Below, piece by piece: positions 47,845 through 59,590 of a stretch of 64,000 bases of DNA. Source of the DNA: Neopestalotiopsis rosae (taxonomy: Eukaryota; Ascomycota; Sordariomycetes; Amphisphaeriales; Sporocadaceae); the NCBI GenBank assembly GCA_023078685.1, contig JALGAS010000005.1:1612001-1676000 (forward strand), in the 5' to 3' direction. Position numbers and translations under genes: made by a program. Within the stretch, counting starts at the first letter, position 1, and each line of letters starts with the position of its first letter. The notes under the pieces are model-generated. The model had not been told where the DNA came from. It saw only the letters and a program-made list of their open reading frames with translations, and did no database searches.

Positions 47845-48170
47845 GGGCCGGCTGCTGCTATGCGATCGTTCAAGGACAGCACAGCCGAAAGCAATATTAT
47901 TACCAAAAATCGGTAAGTTTGTAGTTGATGCTGTGGTGAGCAGCTTCTGATGCACTTTTGATTGACTGTGACAAGTATTTTGTGACTTTTCCGACTCTGT
48001 ACACTCGTTTTCTCTCCTTTTCGTCTCTCGTTCATTCGACCGATCGATCGATCGTCCACTCATTCGTTTTCTTCGTTTTTCTCGGCCGGGCCGGCTACTG
48101 CTTGTGCGATCGTTTAAGGAAGCATAGCCGAAAGCGTTATTATTACCCCCAAAATGTAGGTCTGTAGATG
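47845..48170. repeat. Diverged direct duplication
   Basis: Copy A (47845-47930) begins GGGCCGGCTGCTGCTATGCG. Copy B (48088-48170) begins GGGCCGGCTACTGCTTGTGC. Both continue through ATAGCCGAAAGC-like and TTATTACC segments to a GTAG-TGATG or GTAGATGACG end. The copies are about 243 bases apart and roughly 75-80 percent alike by eye. Copy A is followed by a GGTAAGT donor-like sequence that is altered in copy B. Confidence 0.65.
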
Positions 48171-49041
48171 ACGATTGTGATGATTTTTGACTGACTGGCT
48201 CTCGCTCTACTACTCTCGCACTGGCTCTCAGCCACACTGACTCTCCTTCGACCGATGATTACTCGAAGGATAGGCGGTTGTAGTTGCTTTACGGGTCGTC
48301 TTCTCTGGTTATGGAGGGGAGATTGGTCCTGTATTGTAGCTTGTTCGATAGTCTAGTCTTAGTACCAGCAGTTCATTCTCCTGACTTTGACCTCAATGCA
48401 TTGTCGTTCGCGAGGTGCAATGTATTACATGCACCACATGATTGTCACCACATGATTGTCCTGTCTGTTGCCGTGACCTGAGAACGCATTGTAGATCCTT
48501 GACTACACCAAGATGTACAGCCTGGACCTCGACACCCTACTGTCTTGTCCTTAGCAACCGTGTTCTCGTGTTTTTGAAGGTCCATGCCCCTCTTCAAGAC
48601 CTGAGCCCCCAATTTGGCAGCCTTGCACCCATCGCCTTGCACCCACCGCACCCTTCATCCTGACTGAAGGTCGATAACACCCACACCTCAAGATTCTGGT
48701 ACATTAGTAAAATATATTCCACCTTTGCATCATGCCAGTATGTTATGTAGTCAATGCCCATCACAGGGTTTTCCTCGTCATACGATTGATTACAACTTCA
48801 AAGACATTCTCACGTGACAAGCAGGTCTGAAACAACACATCACTCCATAAATTCGTGTATCATTTATCTCATTCTGCTCTCCGCAGCACTACAAAACCCA
48901 CAACCACCATTCAAAACGCCAAACACTTTTGCATTCGCTCTCCACCCATCATCAGCCAACACCGCCCAATGCACCTTTCACCCCTTTTTTAGAACACATA
49001 CCTCTTTCATGTTCCCACCACTTGTCTTGCCTCGAGACCAC

Positions 49042-50639
49042 CTACAATTCAGTCTCAACGTCCTCAAAGTCCAAGCTCAGAGGTCCCTTCTTGACCATGA
49101 TACTCATGATCTCGTACAGAGCATCGGCGGCAGCCATGGTGGTGTGCTCGGCATTTGTGTCGTAGGCAGGCTACGTTTTCCCAAGTCAGCTTTCTTTTGT
49201 CCTTCTTAAAATTCAGCAACAAAAAGCTCTGGAAGATAAATCCGCAGAAGCTCTTGCAAGGGGGAAGGGAATAGAAAAACTTACCGCCACCTCCACAACG
49301 TCGGCTCCAATGAGGTTGAGGTCCTCGAGCCCGCGCAGAATGGTCCTGAGCTCACGGGTGCTCCAGCCGCCCGTCTCAGGGGTACCCGTGGCGGGGGCAA
49401 AGGCCGGGTCGAGGGTGTCGATATCGAGGGACAAATAAACAGGGTTGACGGTGCCGACGCGCTCAATGATCTTCTTGATAATGCCGTCGGTGCCAATGGT
49501 GTCAATCTCGCGGGCCTCGACAATCTCGAAGCCGCAGTAGCCGTCGTTTTCGTAGTCGCTGGGCCCGCTCAGCGTCGTGCGGATGCCGGCGTGGATGTTG
49601 GAGTCGTTGCGCAGCAGGCCCTCCATGGCGGCGTGGTAGAAGTAGGTTCCGTGGTTGATGCTGGCCACCTCGGAGGGAGAGCCTCCAAAGACCTTTGGTC
49701 TCCCTTTGCCAGAAAGAATTAGATATATGCGAGTCACGTGCGAGCACGGGGAGTCGATACTTACAGGTGTCAAGATGGCTGTCAAAGTGTACAACCGACA
49801 CTGGACCGTAGGCACGGTTGATAGAACGCAGCAGGGGCAGCGTGATGGTGTGGTCACCGCCCAAGGTGATGACACGGGGGAGCGTCTTGCCCTTCTTCGA
49901 AAGACCAGCCTTGTTGGCATTGGTCTTGGGATCTCTGGACAGGATGTGGTAATGTCCTTCCTCAATCTGCTTCAGAGCCCAAGTGTTGTCGTATCTATGT
50001 GTACACGCATTAGAAAGTCTCATAACCTCTAGAGCACAAGTCGAGAAGGATCACTCACGAGGTCACTGGGATGTCACCACAGTCCAGAACCGTAGCCCAG
50101 CTGTCAAAAGGGTTGGTGGCCAGGGGCACATTGTAGCCACCGCTTCACGCAAACAATTAGTCCATGTCATACAAAAGGAGCTGGGAGATTGAACACATAC
50201 TACAAGTTCAAACGACGCGATCCTTGACGGATACCCGATGGTCCGAATCGGGCTCCAGGTCGGTAGGATGTACCAGTGTCGAACGGAGCACCTGGGTCGA
50301 GAATATGAGTTTCACGTCCATTAGGACATACCATATCTGACTAACCAATGAATGCAATGTCGTACTCGGCATCGCGCATGCTCAGGCAAGGCTGGTATGG
50401 CAGCCGCCCGAATGTGGATATACCCGAGAAGACGGAATCGGCCTGCAAAGTAGCTAGAGTCAGCGACCTTGCTTCGACTATAGGACCAGGTCAGGACTCT
50501 GACGAACCTGCTTTCCACCGTCACCAGGCAGAGTGTTGTACCACAAAGATTCATGAGGTCCTGACAAAGACTTCTGGCCATGATCACCATGGGCAGCAGC
50601 CAGAGCTGCGTAACCAAGGGCAAAGATTGAGGCTTTCAT
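49042..50639 (-). CDS. Secreted agmatinase-like ureohydrolase
   Basis: Manganese ureohydrolase of the arginase/agmatinase family, 393 aa in seven exons: 50639-50508, 50442-50346, 50291-50201, 50142-50059, 49994-49765, 49703-49285 and 49170-49042 (1182 nt). Residues 1-16 form a signal peptide ([16 protein letters not shown]), so it probably enters the secretory pathway. All metal ligands are visible: His of GGDHT (about 183), the DxHxD of HFDSHLDT (about 206-210) and the DxD of SLDIDTLDP (about 305-307), followed by TGTPETGG. The family hydrolyses agmatine to putrescine and urea; which guanidino compound is used here is unknown. Splicing is irregular: introns 1 and 2 start GTTCGT and GTTAGT, and introns 3 and 5 end in AAG. 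The homologous frame is continuous across every junction. Confidence 0.9.
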
Positions 50640-53600
50640 ATTGGCGGAGCTTCTCTAAGCAGTGGGTTGCAAGGAAGATTCTAAGAAGAACTAGATGCAT
50701 ATCCAGACAAGACGAGCCAAGGCGCCGTACTTAAATAAGAAAGAACTGTGACATATTTCTTGACTACCTACACTAGAGAGATAGCTTGAGGGGGCATCTC
50801 CGGTCCTGCAGCACACGAGACATGGGGTATCATGTCTCTTCACCGCAGTCTTCTTATCGTAGACGTAGTGTACAGCAACGATGGAAACCTGAGATCGCTG
50901 TCCAGGATCAGTGTCCAGTGGGAGTTGCTTGCCCGATGGGCCCGGCAGTGATGCTCATTCGGCTGCATGTAAGTGGCTTGTCATGACGCTCGTAGCTGTT
51001 ATGTAAAGACAGCAACCTGCGTCGGTAGTCTTCTCCTACACATGGCACCCAGGCTGCCAGCAGCCAGTCGTCTCGTGCGGGGCAGTCGATAGATAAGTTC
51101 TTGTCTTGATCATGTAAGCGACTTCTTGCTTGCATGTCTTCGCATGGGCTCCGAAGGGCCCTCTGCAGATCCGATTTGTGTGTTTCTCACCGCGGCTCTG
51201 CCAGCAGCTTAATGACCTCAGCAGCATATTGAGTATCGGCGCATGTTCAATCGGAAGTCGAGCAGCCGCAGCGACGTTGGCACGACCCACAGAAGCCTGG
51301 ATAGAGTTAACAGTATAGGCAAATATGTTCAACAGACCCATGGGGAGTGTGGGGTAAACGCCAGGATTGGAGACTGCCCTATGACGAGCACTGATAAGAA
51401 TCGACGGAATTCCCTCTTGTTTATAGTAGCACCAGAGTTTGTTGCTCTGTGTCAGCGGAATTATCAAGGCCACGGCACATATGCAAAGCACTTTGCCATG
51501 GCCAGAGCAAAGTGAATGCCGGAATCAATTCCATGGTGCAGAGGATATCCTCAGTTGGCCGCCCGAAACCCACGATGATAACGAAGAAAAGATGGACCGG
51601 ATTGGTCCGATATAGGCATGCGTGAACTTCAGAGGCAGTATTAAACCGTGCGAGAGCCGGTATTCCTCTCGAACTGACTTCAGACCTCTTTTTCTCTGGC
51701 ACAACTATACACTACCTTTGGTGCATCGCTATTCAAGCGGGAATTTTGCAAGGCTCAAGACCGATAGACAGCATTTGCTTGGCCTAGGACCAACCCAATC
51801 CAATTGGGGGCTATATCCTTGACCAGTCTCAGCTGGGAACGAGACGCCGTATTCTAGAAGTGTTCTAGCGCCATTATGCGAGATGCTTTTCTGCTTCAGG
51901 CGGCCAGGAAATCTTTCGATTCGACCTGTTTGTGGTGAGGCTCGAGCCCCTCAATAAGGACATGCTGTGTCATGATAGAGAAGAGAGAGTTTGGCTGGAC
52001 GTGGCACCTCGGAAAGATTCGACCTCTCGTTGGTCGCCGACTAACCTGGCTCAATGCATAGCGTCAAAACGGTTTCCCTCTGGAGGATCTCGCTGTCCCG
52101 ATTGGGTTCACCTGGCCGTCAAGCCATCAAAAGAGTGTTTGGGACCTCGACCTAGAGGGAAAAGGTATGTCGGCCATTTGTACGGGCCTATCTTGTCCTC
52201 GATGAACTTGTGTGTGCCATTTGATATCTCGTCCATGATTCGCAACAGCATTTGGCGCTGGCGGCTCAATTTGTTTGTGTGCTGCGACGAATGGGCCGAC
52301 CTGCTTCTTGTGGGTGCCATAGGTGCCAACCACCCCCACGAGAGGAGTTGAGTGCTTTTTGCACAGTCGTACGTAGGCGGTAGCACCGAACTGGGTATTC
52401 CTCGTTCTGGGAAGAAACCGGCAGAGGACATGGGCTGAGGTACTAGGTGCATTGGGGAGTGAGCTGTGATTCGTTCGGCTGGGGTCTGCAGACTGTAGGT
52501 CTAGCAAGACTCAAGAGTGCTGAGGCCCTTGGAGGAACTTGATTTGTCCTTTGTCGTTTCGGCCGCGTCCTGCAGACAGCAGGAGTACAGCAGGCAGGGA
52601 GGCAGGTTGGCAGGCAGGTAGGTCACCGGCTCCTCGTAATGGCAAAGACTCATGGAGCACGATCGGGTTTTTGCAAACTATGCGCAAAATTAATTTGTTG
52701 TTCTTCTGGGGGTAGCCGGTGATAGACGTTGCAGCAGCAGGGCCGAGAGTCCGTCCCTCTCGCTGTTCTGGAGGGCTGGAGGTAGGCGCTGTCAAGACCT
52801 ACCTGCCTACCTGTACTTGCCTAGTTGACGCTGCAGCTCTCGGTGTTCCGGGCCACTATCGACCGCCTCCATCTCTCTTCCATCTACAGAAGGGAATTGA
52901 GCATTATAAATTGCGCACATCCTTCGCAGGTCGAGAGAAAAAGGGTCTGTCCACATTGATGCGTCCTTTTTTATTAGGGTTTGAAACGGTCATGCGAATA
53001 GTCCTAATAGTCTAAAAGTACTTCCAAAAACAAAGCGCGCCCTGGCTATTCCGTAACACCTACGTGGTGAATATACTTGGCTGTAAATTTGAGACCTTCT
53101 ATGGTGCCAAGCAAGCAAGTAGTCCACTAACAAGGAAAATACCTAGGTAAATAGTGCCTGGCCCGGCTATCGAGAACACTACAGTAGGTTAGATATTTTC
53201 AGCTAGGTATAGCCATCCTGCCATGCACATTTATGGCAGGCCTGAGAGGCGAACTGGTAGAAAAGGTATGTGTTCATAATTGTAGGAGAATTTCCAGCCA
53301 TAGAGATCATTTATTCCAGCATCAAGTGAAGGGAAGGGAAAGGAAGGGAAGGAAAGAATAAAAAATCAACTAGAAGAAAGAGGTGATGCCATCATTCCAC
53401 TTTGGACGTTTTTGGTAACCGCGCTGCTGCAGTTTGGGACCAGATCGGTTAGATACCCCCAAAGAGAGTTCCCTAGACCCCCCATGGACCCTCGCCCGGC
53501 TCTCCGCCCAGCCAAACCAGCCACTTTTCCATGCTCGCAACGCGACTGGATTCCGGCTTTCCAAGGTCAACGAATCGGGGGCCCTTGTGCTCTTTACCTA

Positions 53601-54471
53601 AGGTATTTGATCCCATGTCGTCGATGCTGGCTTGTCTGTCCCTCTGACGTTTTTGCTTGCTTCCTCTGCTTCCTCCACTTGCCTCTGCCACTCTGTGCCG
53701 TCTCTACTCGAAAATTGCTTCACCTCTGTCTGCAACCACACTTCTGACTTGTGCTCACAAGCCGCTGCCAGAAGAGAGACCCTTGTGAGCTTACATACAT
53801 ACATACCTCTTGCTCTCGGCTGCGCCCGTCCGTCTGCCACACCAAAAACAGCGTCGCACACTGGTACAAGCTGAACTCCAACACCTTTCTTTCCCTCACC
53901 TGCCCTCATGTCTGCGCAGTAAACGTCCCGTCGCGGGAGCCGTGCTCATCGCATCCCACCAGCGCAGGGGCAACGAACAGAAACCACCCAAGCCGTCTCG
54001 CCCGCAGCTGAGATATGCATTCTCCTCACGATCAGGTGATCTGGAACTGGCTCTTTTCTACGCCCAGGCTTTCGACATACTTTTTGACTTCTGCAATCTA
54101 CCTGTTGTCTAATTTCTGACCGGCTGGCCGTCCTGTCCTCTTGTCTCGTCTTGTCTTGGTTGGTCCCTGGTTTGGCTGTCTAGCTCTGTGAACCGTCATC
54201 TGCTCTCTGAGATCGCAGAAAAAAGAGAAGGACGCACGTCTTATTAGACCCCGAGCGCGAAACGTTGGAGTTGGAAACCGATCCCAAAGATAGCGCGGCC
54301 GCCCTCCCTTGAGACGCAAGCTCGCTCGCCTTTCCCGCTGCGCATCTTTCGGCAGCCTTTGTGGGCTGGTCTCTCGCTACTTGTACAGCGCAACCCGTCC
54401 TGGCCAAATTCGCAGGCACTACGGGGCTTTTCTTATCTGATTCCTACCATTGTGACGATGCTACGAGCCAT
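50640..54471. other. Long spacer and leader, no supported gene
   Basis: About 3.8 kb. Frames of up to 151 codons occur on both strands (for example 51036-51491 minus and 51932-52351 plus) but have no recognised motifs. A GCAGGCAG repeat occurs near 52588-52620 and a purine-rich GGGAA tract near 53328-53355. From about 53600 onward the plus strand is pyrimidine-rich with several short upstream frames, and is the likely leader and promoter of the serine-rich gene. Confidence 0.45.
53326..53362. repeat. Purine-rich GGGAA/GGAAA tract
   Basis: Repeated AAGGGAAGGG-type units without pyrimidines over about 36 bases; a simple-sequence tract. Confidence 0.7.
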
Positions 54472-57400
54472 ATGGTGGAGCAGAACTTGATGAGTGAACT
54501 ATTAACGACGGGAGCGTGGTGTAAACCACAAATTTCCGACGCGATGCTTTCTTCAACCGAAACCGTTATACCGCCTGCGACCCAGGCCGGCGGCGGCGGC
54601 GGCGGCTTGTACTTCGATCCTCCCGCCTTTGACAGCTCATCTTTGACCATTAATTCCACTGGTCGCAAGTCGCTACGAAGACACAAAAACCTCCCGCACC
54701 CGCGAAATCACAACAGCAAGCCGTCTAGTGCACCCAACGCCGTCCGCGCTCCTCAGGTGGTTTCTGAATCCAAGCTGTCGTGGTCAGACTCCAGCTCCCA
54801 AATCTCAAGCCCGCCCTTGCAGTCTCGCCGGAGCGGTGTTCCTGATTTACCTCCCACGCCGCCTGCACTTCCGCGCACTTCGGCCAGCAGCCAGTCGACC
54901 CATTCTATTCCGCCATCTAGTCCGACTTGTGTCGCGACGCCGGTGCAAAGCGCATCCACTCTTTCGTCAACGAGAACACCGGGTACCCCACCAAACCAGA
55001 GAAGCCCACCTACCCCAGATGTGACGCCACCCCACCAAGCTCGTAGACCAAAGGCATTTCGCCCGCTCCTCTCAGTCTCTGATCGCGCCATCTCGAGGGC
55101 AACAACTGCCGACTCGCGGACTGCATCATTCACAACTGCTAGAGAAGATCCGTATTCGTCAGACGAAGAGGCAAAATCCATGCCACGACCCACTGCTGCT
55201 TCCAGACAGTCGTCGCAAAATACAGTCCGACAGCCTTCGGGATCGCAAAAGAGCCAGGCAAAAAGCATTGGCCTGGGACTTGGGCTGGAATCCGACGACA
55301 ATCTGACACCGCGAACCAAACAAGAGTTTTTCACCTTCGATGGTGCATGGGATACTGGATCGGGATCGCACAATGAAGTCGAGTTGGAATGGGACGACAA
55401 TCTTATGAGGAATGTGACCGTGCGGAAGCGGCGGCGTCAAACGATCATGAGCGGAGATTACACGCCCAGAGATAAAGGCGTCGAGGTCCTTGATGACACG
55501 GCCATTACCCCGACCAACGCCACCAAGGCTCTCCGATCTGTGCCTCTACTGGAAGGTTTGCGAGTGTGTTCCTCACCCGTAGGGACCTCTGATCGAGGAA
55601 AACGCTGGAGCTCGGCACCCATGGCGGAATCTCCCAACCCAAGTGAAGTGAGAAGGTTCTCCGGCGTGTCTACCAAGTCCACGGTGTCTACAGTTGTAGA
55701 AGCCATCTTGGTTGAGACGCCTCATCCAAGACCGAGAACTTTGCGCCATGTTAAGAAACACTTGGCTTTACGGGATTCGAGGTTTGGGTCGTCGCCTACA
55801 AGCTCTACAACAAACTCCCTAGGGCTGAGCGAGGCAGGCTTGAGGCGCAGGCCTCGTGCGGGAGTCGAGAGTGGTCGGACTGACAGCTATGCGTCATCAG
55901 CAACGGTTAACTCCCTGGCCAGTCGCAAGGTTCGACGTGACGTCTGGAAGAGCGGAGCGATTCCTGTGGTTGTTATTCCCAACAGGAAGACATCAGCGAA
56001 ATCCGCAGGTTCTCCATCGTTGAGATCGACAAGCAGTCGAAGATCTCACAGGAGCAGTAGTTTAAGTCCGGTGCCCACGTCGAAGCAGCCCAGAGAGAAA
56101 CAAACAACACCGCCTCGTGTTGACCGTGGACCCCAGCGCGGACGGGCCAGATCCACTTCCACATCTGACGGATCACTTTCCGGTGACCAACGAACAATGG
56201 ACTATCCTCCAATCGTACCCCTTCGAACGTCATCGCTCTCTGCCCCAACCAGCCGAAATAACTCTAGAAGCAATTCCCGCGCAAACTCATTGACTGGCTC
56301 CCATCCGGCATCGCTGACCGCGGATAGCCTGAAGCTCCATAATGCTTTACAAGCAGCACAAGAGCAGCAGACGAAGGATCGGCCCTCGCCTCCAGTAGCT
56401 GTGGAACGTGCACACGATGTCCCAGAAGTTGAATACATCCCCGCCGAGAGCGACCACCCGGACCACAACGAGCTGCAACCAACCACTTCCGCGGAGTTAC
56501 ACAAGGAGAAGGATACGCCTGACCACAGATTATTGGTTGATCATAATGGTGATCCATTCTTTGGCAAACGGCTGACTGCCCGCAATACACCATTTTCCAT
56601 TGCTTCTGTCGAAACGGCTGGTACGCATCATTCTGCTGCTGAGGTTTCGGAAGCTCTGGCGGTGAACCTTTATCCGCACAAGAACCGGTCCCTGCTTGTG
56701 GTCAACCACTTGTCGAGAGCGTTTGAAGCAAACGAGTCGCAGGAGGAGAAGTCCAATGGTACAGAGGCAACTGAAAAGGGACCTGTGACCGCACCTGAGG
56801 GACCTAGTATCACCACAACAGGTCCCAATGGTGAACCTGTCACACCTCCCCAACCCGACCTGCCCATGAATGACGTGGATTCTCCGCTTAGAAATCCGCG
56901 AGCACCTCCCGAGCCTCCTGCAATCAAATTGATACCAGCTACACCTTCAGGTCTCACTCCAGCAGCAGACAAGATGAAGAATATGGGCAACTATTTTGAG
57001 AGCACCAATGTCGAGAGAAAGCCCTCGCTTGTCAGACGAGCTTTCAGCCTGCGCAAGAACTCGGACACTGGCGTCCTCCGGCAGAAAATTTTGTCACGTA
57101 CACTGTCACTCACACGAAATGTCCGTAAGGAGACTGCCGAGAATCCGGCCACGGAGCATGGGCCAGACGCCATTCGACACCAGTATCCAACGATTGAGGA
57201 TCCGCCGGCTGAGGAAGAGAAACTCCATCCGTTCTGGCGGCCCGCATCTCTCCAACTCCACTACGATTCCGAGCATGAAGATTGGGTGCACGACATTCCT
57301 GACCAGGACGACGGAGCGCATCGCTATCCCGCGCCAGAGACGCCTCGACCGCCACCACCTCGGCGCTCATTGTCTGCACGCATGAAGCACACTTTTGCCA

Positions 57401-57945
57401 TTTTGCCAATCACTAGTGACGAGCATTACGCTTCGGCCGATGAACGTGGCCCGGAACGACGCACGATCCAGCGGACTCCTAGTGGTAATCTGCGTGTCGC
57501 GCGTCAACGAGACAGCAGCACGATGCGATGGCCCGGCCAAGAGCGACCAAGCTCTCCACGCCGTCGCCACACGGATGCAGAGGTGGACCAAGGACGTCCT
57601 TCGACGGCCCCAACCGCTCGCCATGGACGTCGGGCCTGGGGCGAGGAAAAGCGTGTCGACGCAAATGGACGCCGCTTCTTCCCAGGGTGGCAGGACAAGA
57701 TCGGGCAAATTGGCATACAGGGCCTTCAGCGCCGTATCAGTGAGAAGAGGAGGATCAAACGAAGCGAGGAGCTCAGGCAGAAGATCAGCGGTCCGCGCGA
57801 AGTTAGAGATGACCTGGGCGAGGTCATCAAACGCGACAGCTACAAGGGTCCAAGCTATCAGACTGGATATGTTCGGTCTTCCAACCGATCATCTGATGAT
57901 GTTGATGGACCTGCGCGAGCGTCAAGGGTTCAAGTCCGGGTCTAG
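54472..57945 (+). CDS. Large serine-rich disordered fungal protein
   Basis: One uninterrupted frame, 1157 aa from the ATG at 54472; in-frame ATGs at 54490 and 54544 are alternative starts, the last with the best -3 base. The frame is also open upstream of 54472. Composition is Ser/Thr/Pro/Arg-rich throughout, and many SP/TP sites suggest heavy phosphorylation. More ordered islands lie in the C-terminal third: MGNYFESTNVERKPSLVRR followed by AFSLRKNS, then HPFWRPASLQLHYDSEHEDW and RRSLSARMKHTFAILPI. Near the end is a basic stretch (GIQGLQRRISEKRRIKRSEE). No catalytic domain, signal peptide or membrane segment is seen. I do not recognise a named family; a scaffold or signalling role is only a guess. 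Confidence 0.75.
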   Translation: MVEQNLMSELLTTGAWCKPQISDAMLSSTETVIPPATQAGGGGGGLYFDPPAFDSSSLTINSTGRKSLRRHKNLPHPRNHNSKPSSAPNAVRAPQVVSESKLSWSDSSSQISSPPLQSRRSGVPDLPPTPPALPRTSASSQSTHSIPPSSPTCVATPVQSASTLSSTRTPGTPPNQRSPPTPDVTPPHQARRPKAFRPLLSVSDRAISRATTADSRTASFTTAREDPYSSDEEAKSMPRPTAASRQSSQNTVRQPSGSQKSQAKSIGLGLGLESDDNLTPRTKQEFFTFDGAWDTGSGSHNEVELEWDDNLMRNVTVRKRRRQTIMSGDYTPRDKGVEVLDDTAITPTNATKALRSVPLLEGLRVCSSPVGTSDRGKRWSSAPMAESPNPSEVRRFSGVSTKSTVSTVVEAILVETPHPRPRTLRHVKKHLALRDSRFGSSPTSSTTNSLGLSEAGLRRRPRAGVESGRTDSYASSATVNSLASRKVRRDVWKSGAIPVVVIPNRKTSAKSAGSPSLRSTSSRRSHRSSSLSPVPTSKQPREKQTTPPRVDRGPQRGRARSTSTSDGSLSGDQRTMDYPPIVPLRTSSLSAPTSRNNSRSNSRANSLTGSHPASLTADSLKLHNALQAAQEQQTKDRPSPPVAVERAHDVPEVEYIPAESDHPDHNELQPTTSAELHKEKDTPDHRLLVDHNGDPFFGKRLTARNTPFSIASVETAGTHHSAAEVSEALAVNLYPHKNRSLLVVNHLSRAFEANESQEEKSNGTEATEKGPVTAPEGPSITTTGPNGEPVTPPQPDLPMNDVDSPLRNPRAPPEPPAIKLIPATPSGLTPAADKMKNMGNYFESTNVERKPSLVRRAFSLRKNSDTGVLRQKILSRTLSLTRNVRKETAENPATEHGPDAIRHQYPTIEDPPAEEEKLHPFWRPASLQLHYDSEHEDWVHDIPDQDDGAHRYPAPETPRPPPPRRSLSARMKHTFAILPITSDEHYASADERGPERRTIQRTPSGNLRVARQRDSSTMRWPGQERPSSPRRRHTDAEVDQGRPSTAPTARHGRRAWGEEKRVDANGRRFFPGWQDKIGQIGIQGLQRRISEKRRIKRSEELRQKISGPREVRDDLGEVIKRDSYKGPSYQTGYVRSSNRSSDDVDGPARASRVQVRV

Positions 57946-59590
57946 AGGACCAACGACGCAGACGAGGACCCTTTGACGACAACGGTCACGTTCATCCCCG
58001 TATCCAGAACTGAACCGTGTGTGAGAAGAGTCAGACGTCGTCTGGATGCAACTACAAAAGGGGCATACGTTACCCTAGATTGCCAACCACTCCAATGACC
58101 CTCTGTGTCAAACCACATAAGCGGTCTCTGAAACGTACCTTGTACTTGTTCCCCATGTTACAACACAGCAATTCGACACAGATTGATTTATAACGAAGCA
58201 AACGATTGAACGATCACCAGAGGGTTTGGCCTCACTGGTTACATTACGAACATTGAATGAACGAAGGGATTGGTTGTAATTGTAGAAAGAAAGAAGGCGT
58301 TTCTCAAGCCTAGGTGTGGATGTTTGTGTGCTTTGAGACCTTGAGAGGTCTCTTTCCACCAACGATCAGGGGAAGGAAACACATGATACCGGGAGACGAA
58401 CAGGGAACGACATGCACGATTTCAAAGAAAACATTGAGAGGGAGACGGATTGGGATTGGAACGAATGGTCAAATGTTTTCTGAAAACAAGTCCATGCATT
58501 GTACAGGTGCCATAGAACGATTTCACGGTAGATGACTCTTTTTGACATGATATGAATGATTTTTTCTAAGCCTTTCTGCGTTGATGCTGTGATATTCTGT
58601 TGTATGAATACTAGTGACCCGACAGTAAATATGTGGCTTCGACATCTTATTCACGCTTCAACTTGAACGGTCAAAACAGCCAAGTAAAAATTCATAATGT
58701 AACAGAAACTATGATCCAAGAATGATTGCTATGCAGTTCATTGTGTCTTCTATCATGAGATCTATGCTACTCATCATCCCCGGCCCCTGGGATGGTCGGG
58801 TGTTTGACAGCGGCCTACCTCATTAAAAAGCTGCTTTTCATCCTATTCGAGTACAAAAAGTGAGAATGCCTCGGTGTTGCTCAATACCGAGTGCATGATG
58901 TCCTGAGAAGCAGAGCATCTAGCTGTGGTGTTGAGAAGTGGTGGTTACTCCGCAAACTGCTTGCTCTCAAGCAGGACTGCGTAGAAGTGAAGTTCTTGGT
59001 AACGATGATAGTCATCGGGTGTGACGAACAATTAACGGAAATGGATCAACCAGCTGGTGTTAATCGATGCACCAGTAATTATGCTCAACAGTATCCGATC
59101 CAGTGGGCTATTGATGAAAATGGCATTGCCGGTCACGACATCCATCCATGGGATCGCTAGTATATCAAAGCTCTTAGGAGGAGCCATGTTGCTGCGAGTC
59201 TGCCATGATCTTCGCTAGGCCCATTTAGACTCATGACTCGCATGATAGCAACAGTACCAATCACCAACCGGTTTCTCTTGGATGATCCTGTTGCCATGTT
59301 CGATGGGTCGACCTTTGTAAAGTCGATGTAATGCTCCTTTTCTTCGGGCTGCTGCAAAGGATAGTCTAGTACGATTGCCATGTACAGCTTACCGGTAGAA
59401 GCATATGCTCGCCAGGCTGCCTACCATGCTCATGACACCTTGATGTTTCCCATTTGTTGAGAGCCAGTTGATCCTGCTTGATTCGATTTGTGGGCAGAGT
59501 ATCATACCAGTGATCCGTTGTCGTCTTCGCGAGTATCATCCACGTCATAATGCCCCAAGGGCTCAATGCCCGTAATCATGTCATCATGAC
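57946..59590. other. Convergent spacer, no supported gene
   Basis: About 1.6 kb between the ends of the serine-rich gene and the U1-C gene. Frames of up to about 89 codons show no features. It should contain both 3' untranslated regions. Confidence 0.55.

Larger units (their letters stand above)
46929..49041. other. Repeat-rich spacer, no supported gene
   Basis: About 2.1 kb containing the TTTCTG tract and a diverged direct duplication, both annotated separately. Long frames through the tract on the minus strand (Lys/Gln/Arg repeats) arise from its purine-rich complement. No gene with start, stop and splice logic was found. Confidence 0.55.

Noticed and set aside
51932..52452. Overlapping plus and minus frames of 114-139 codons
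   Set aside because: Neither has a recognised motif, signal peptide or splice-linked partner; they contradict each other on opposite strands.
54753..55400. Minus-strand frame of 215 codons
   Set aside because: It lies entirely antisense to the serine-rich coding sequence. Its Ser/Gly/Val composition is what the complement of Ser/Thr/Pro codons gives.
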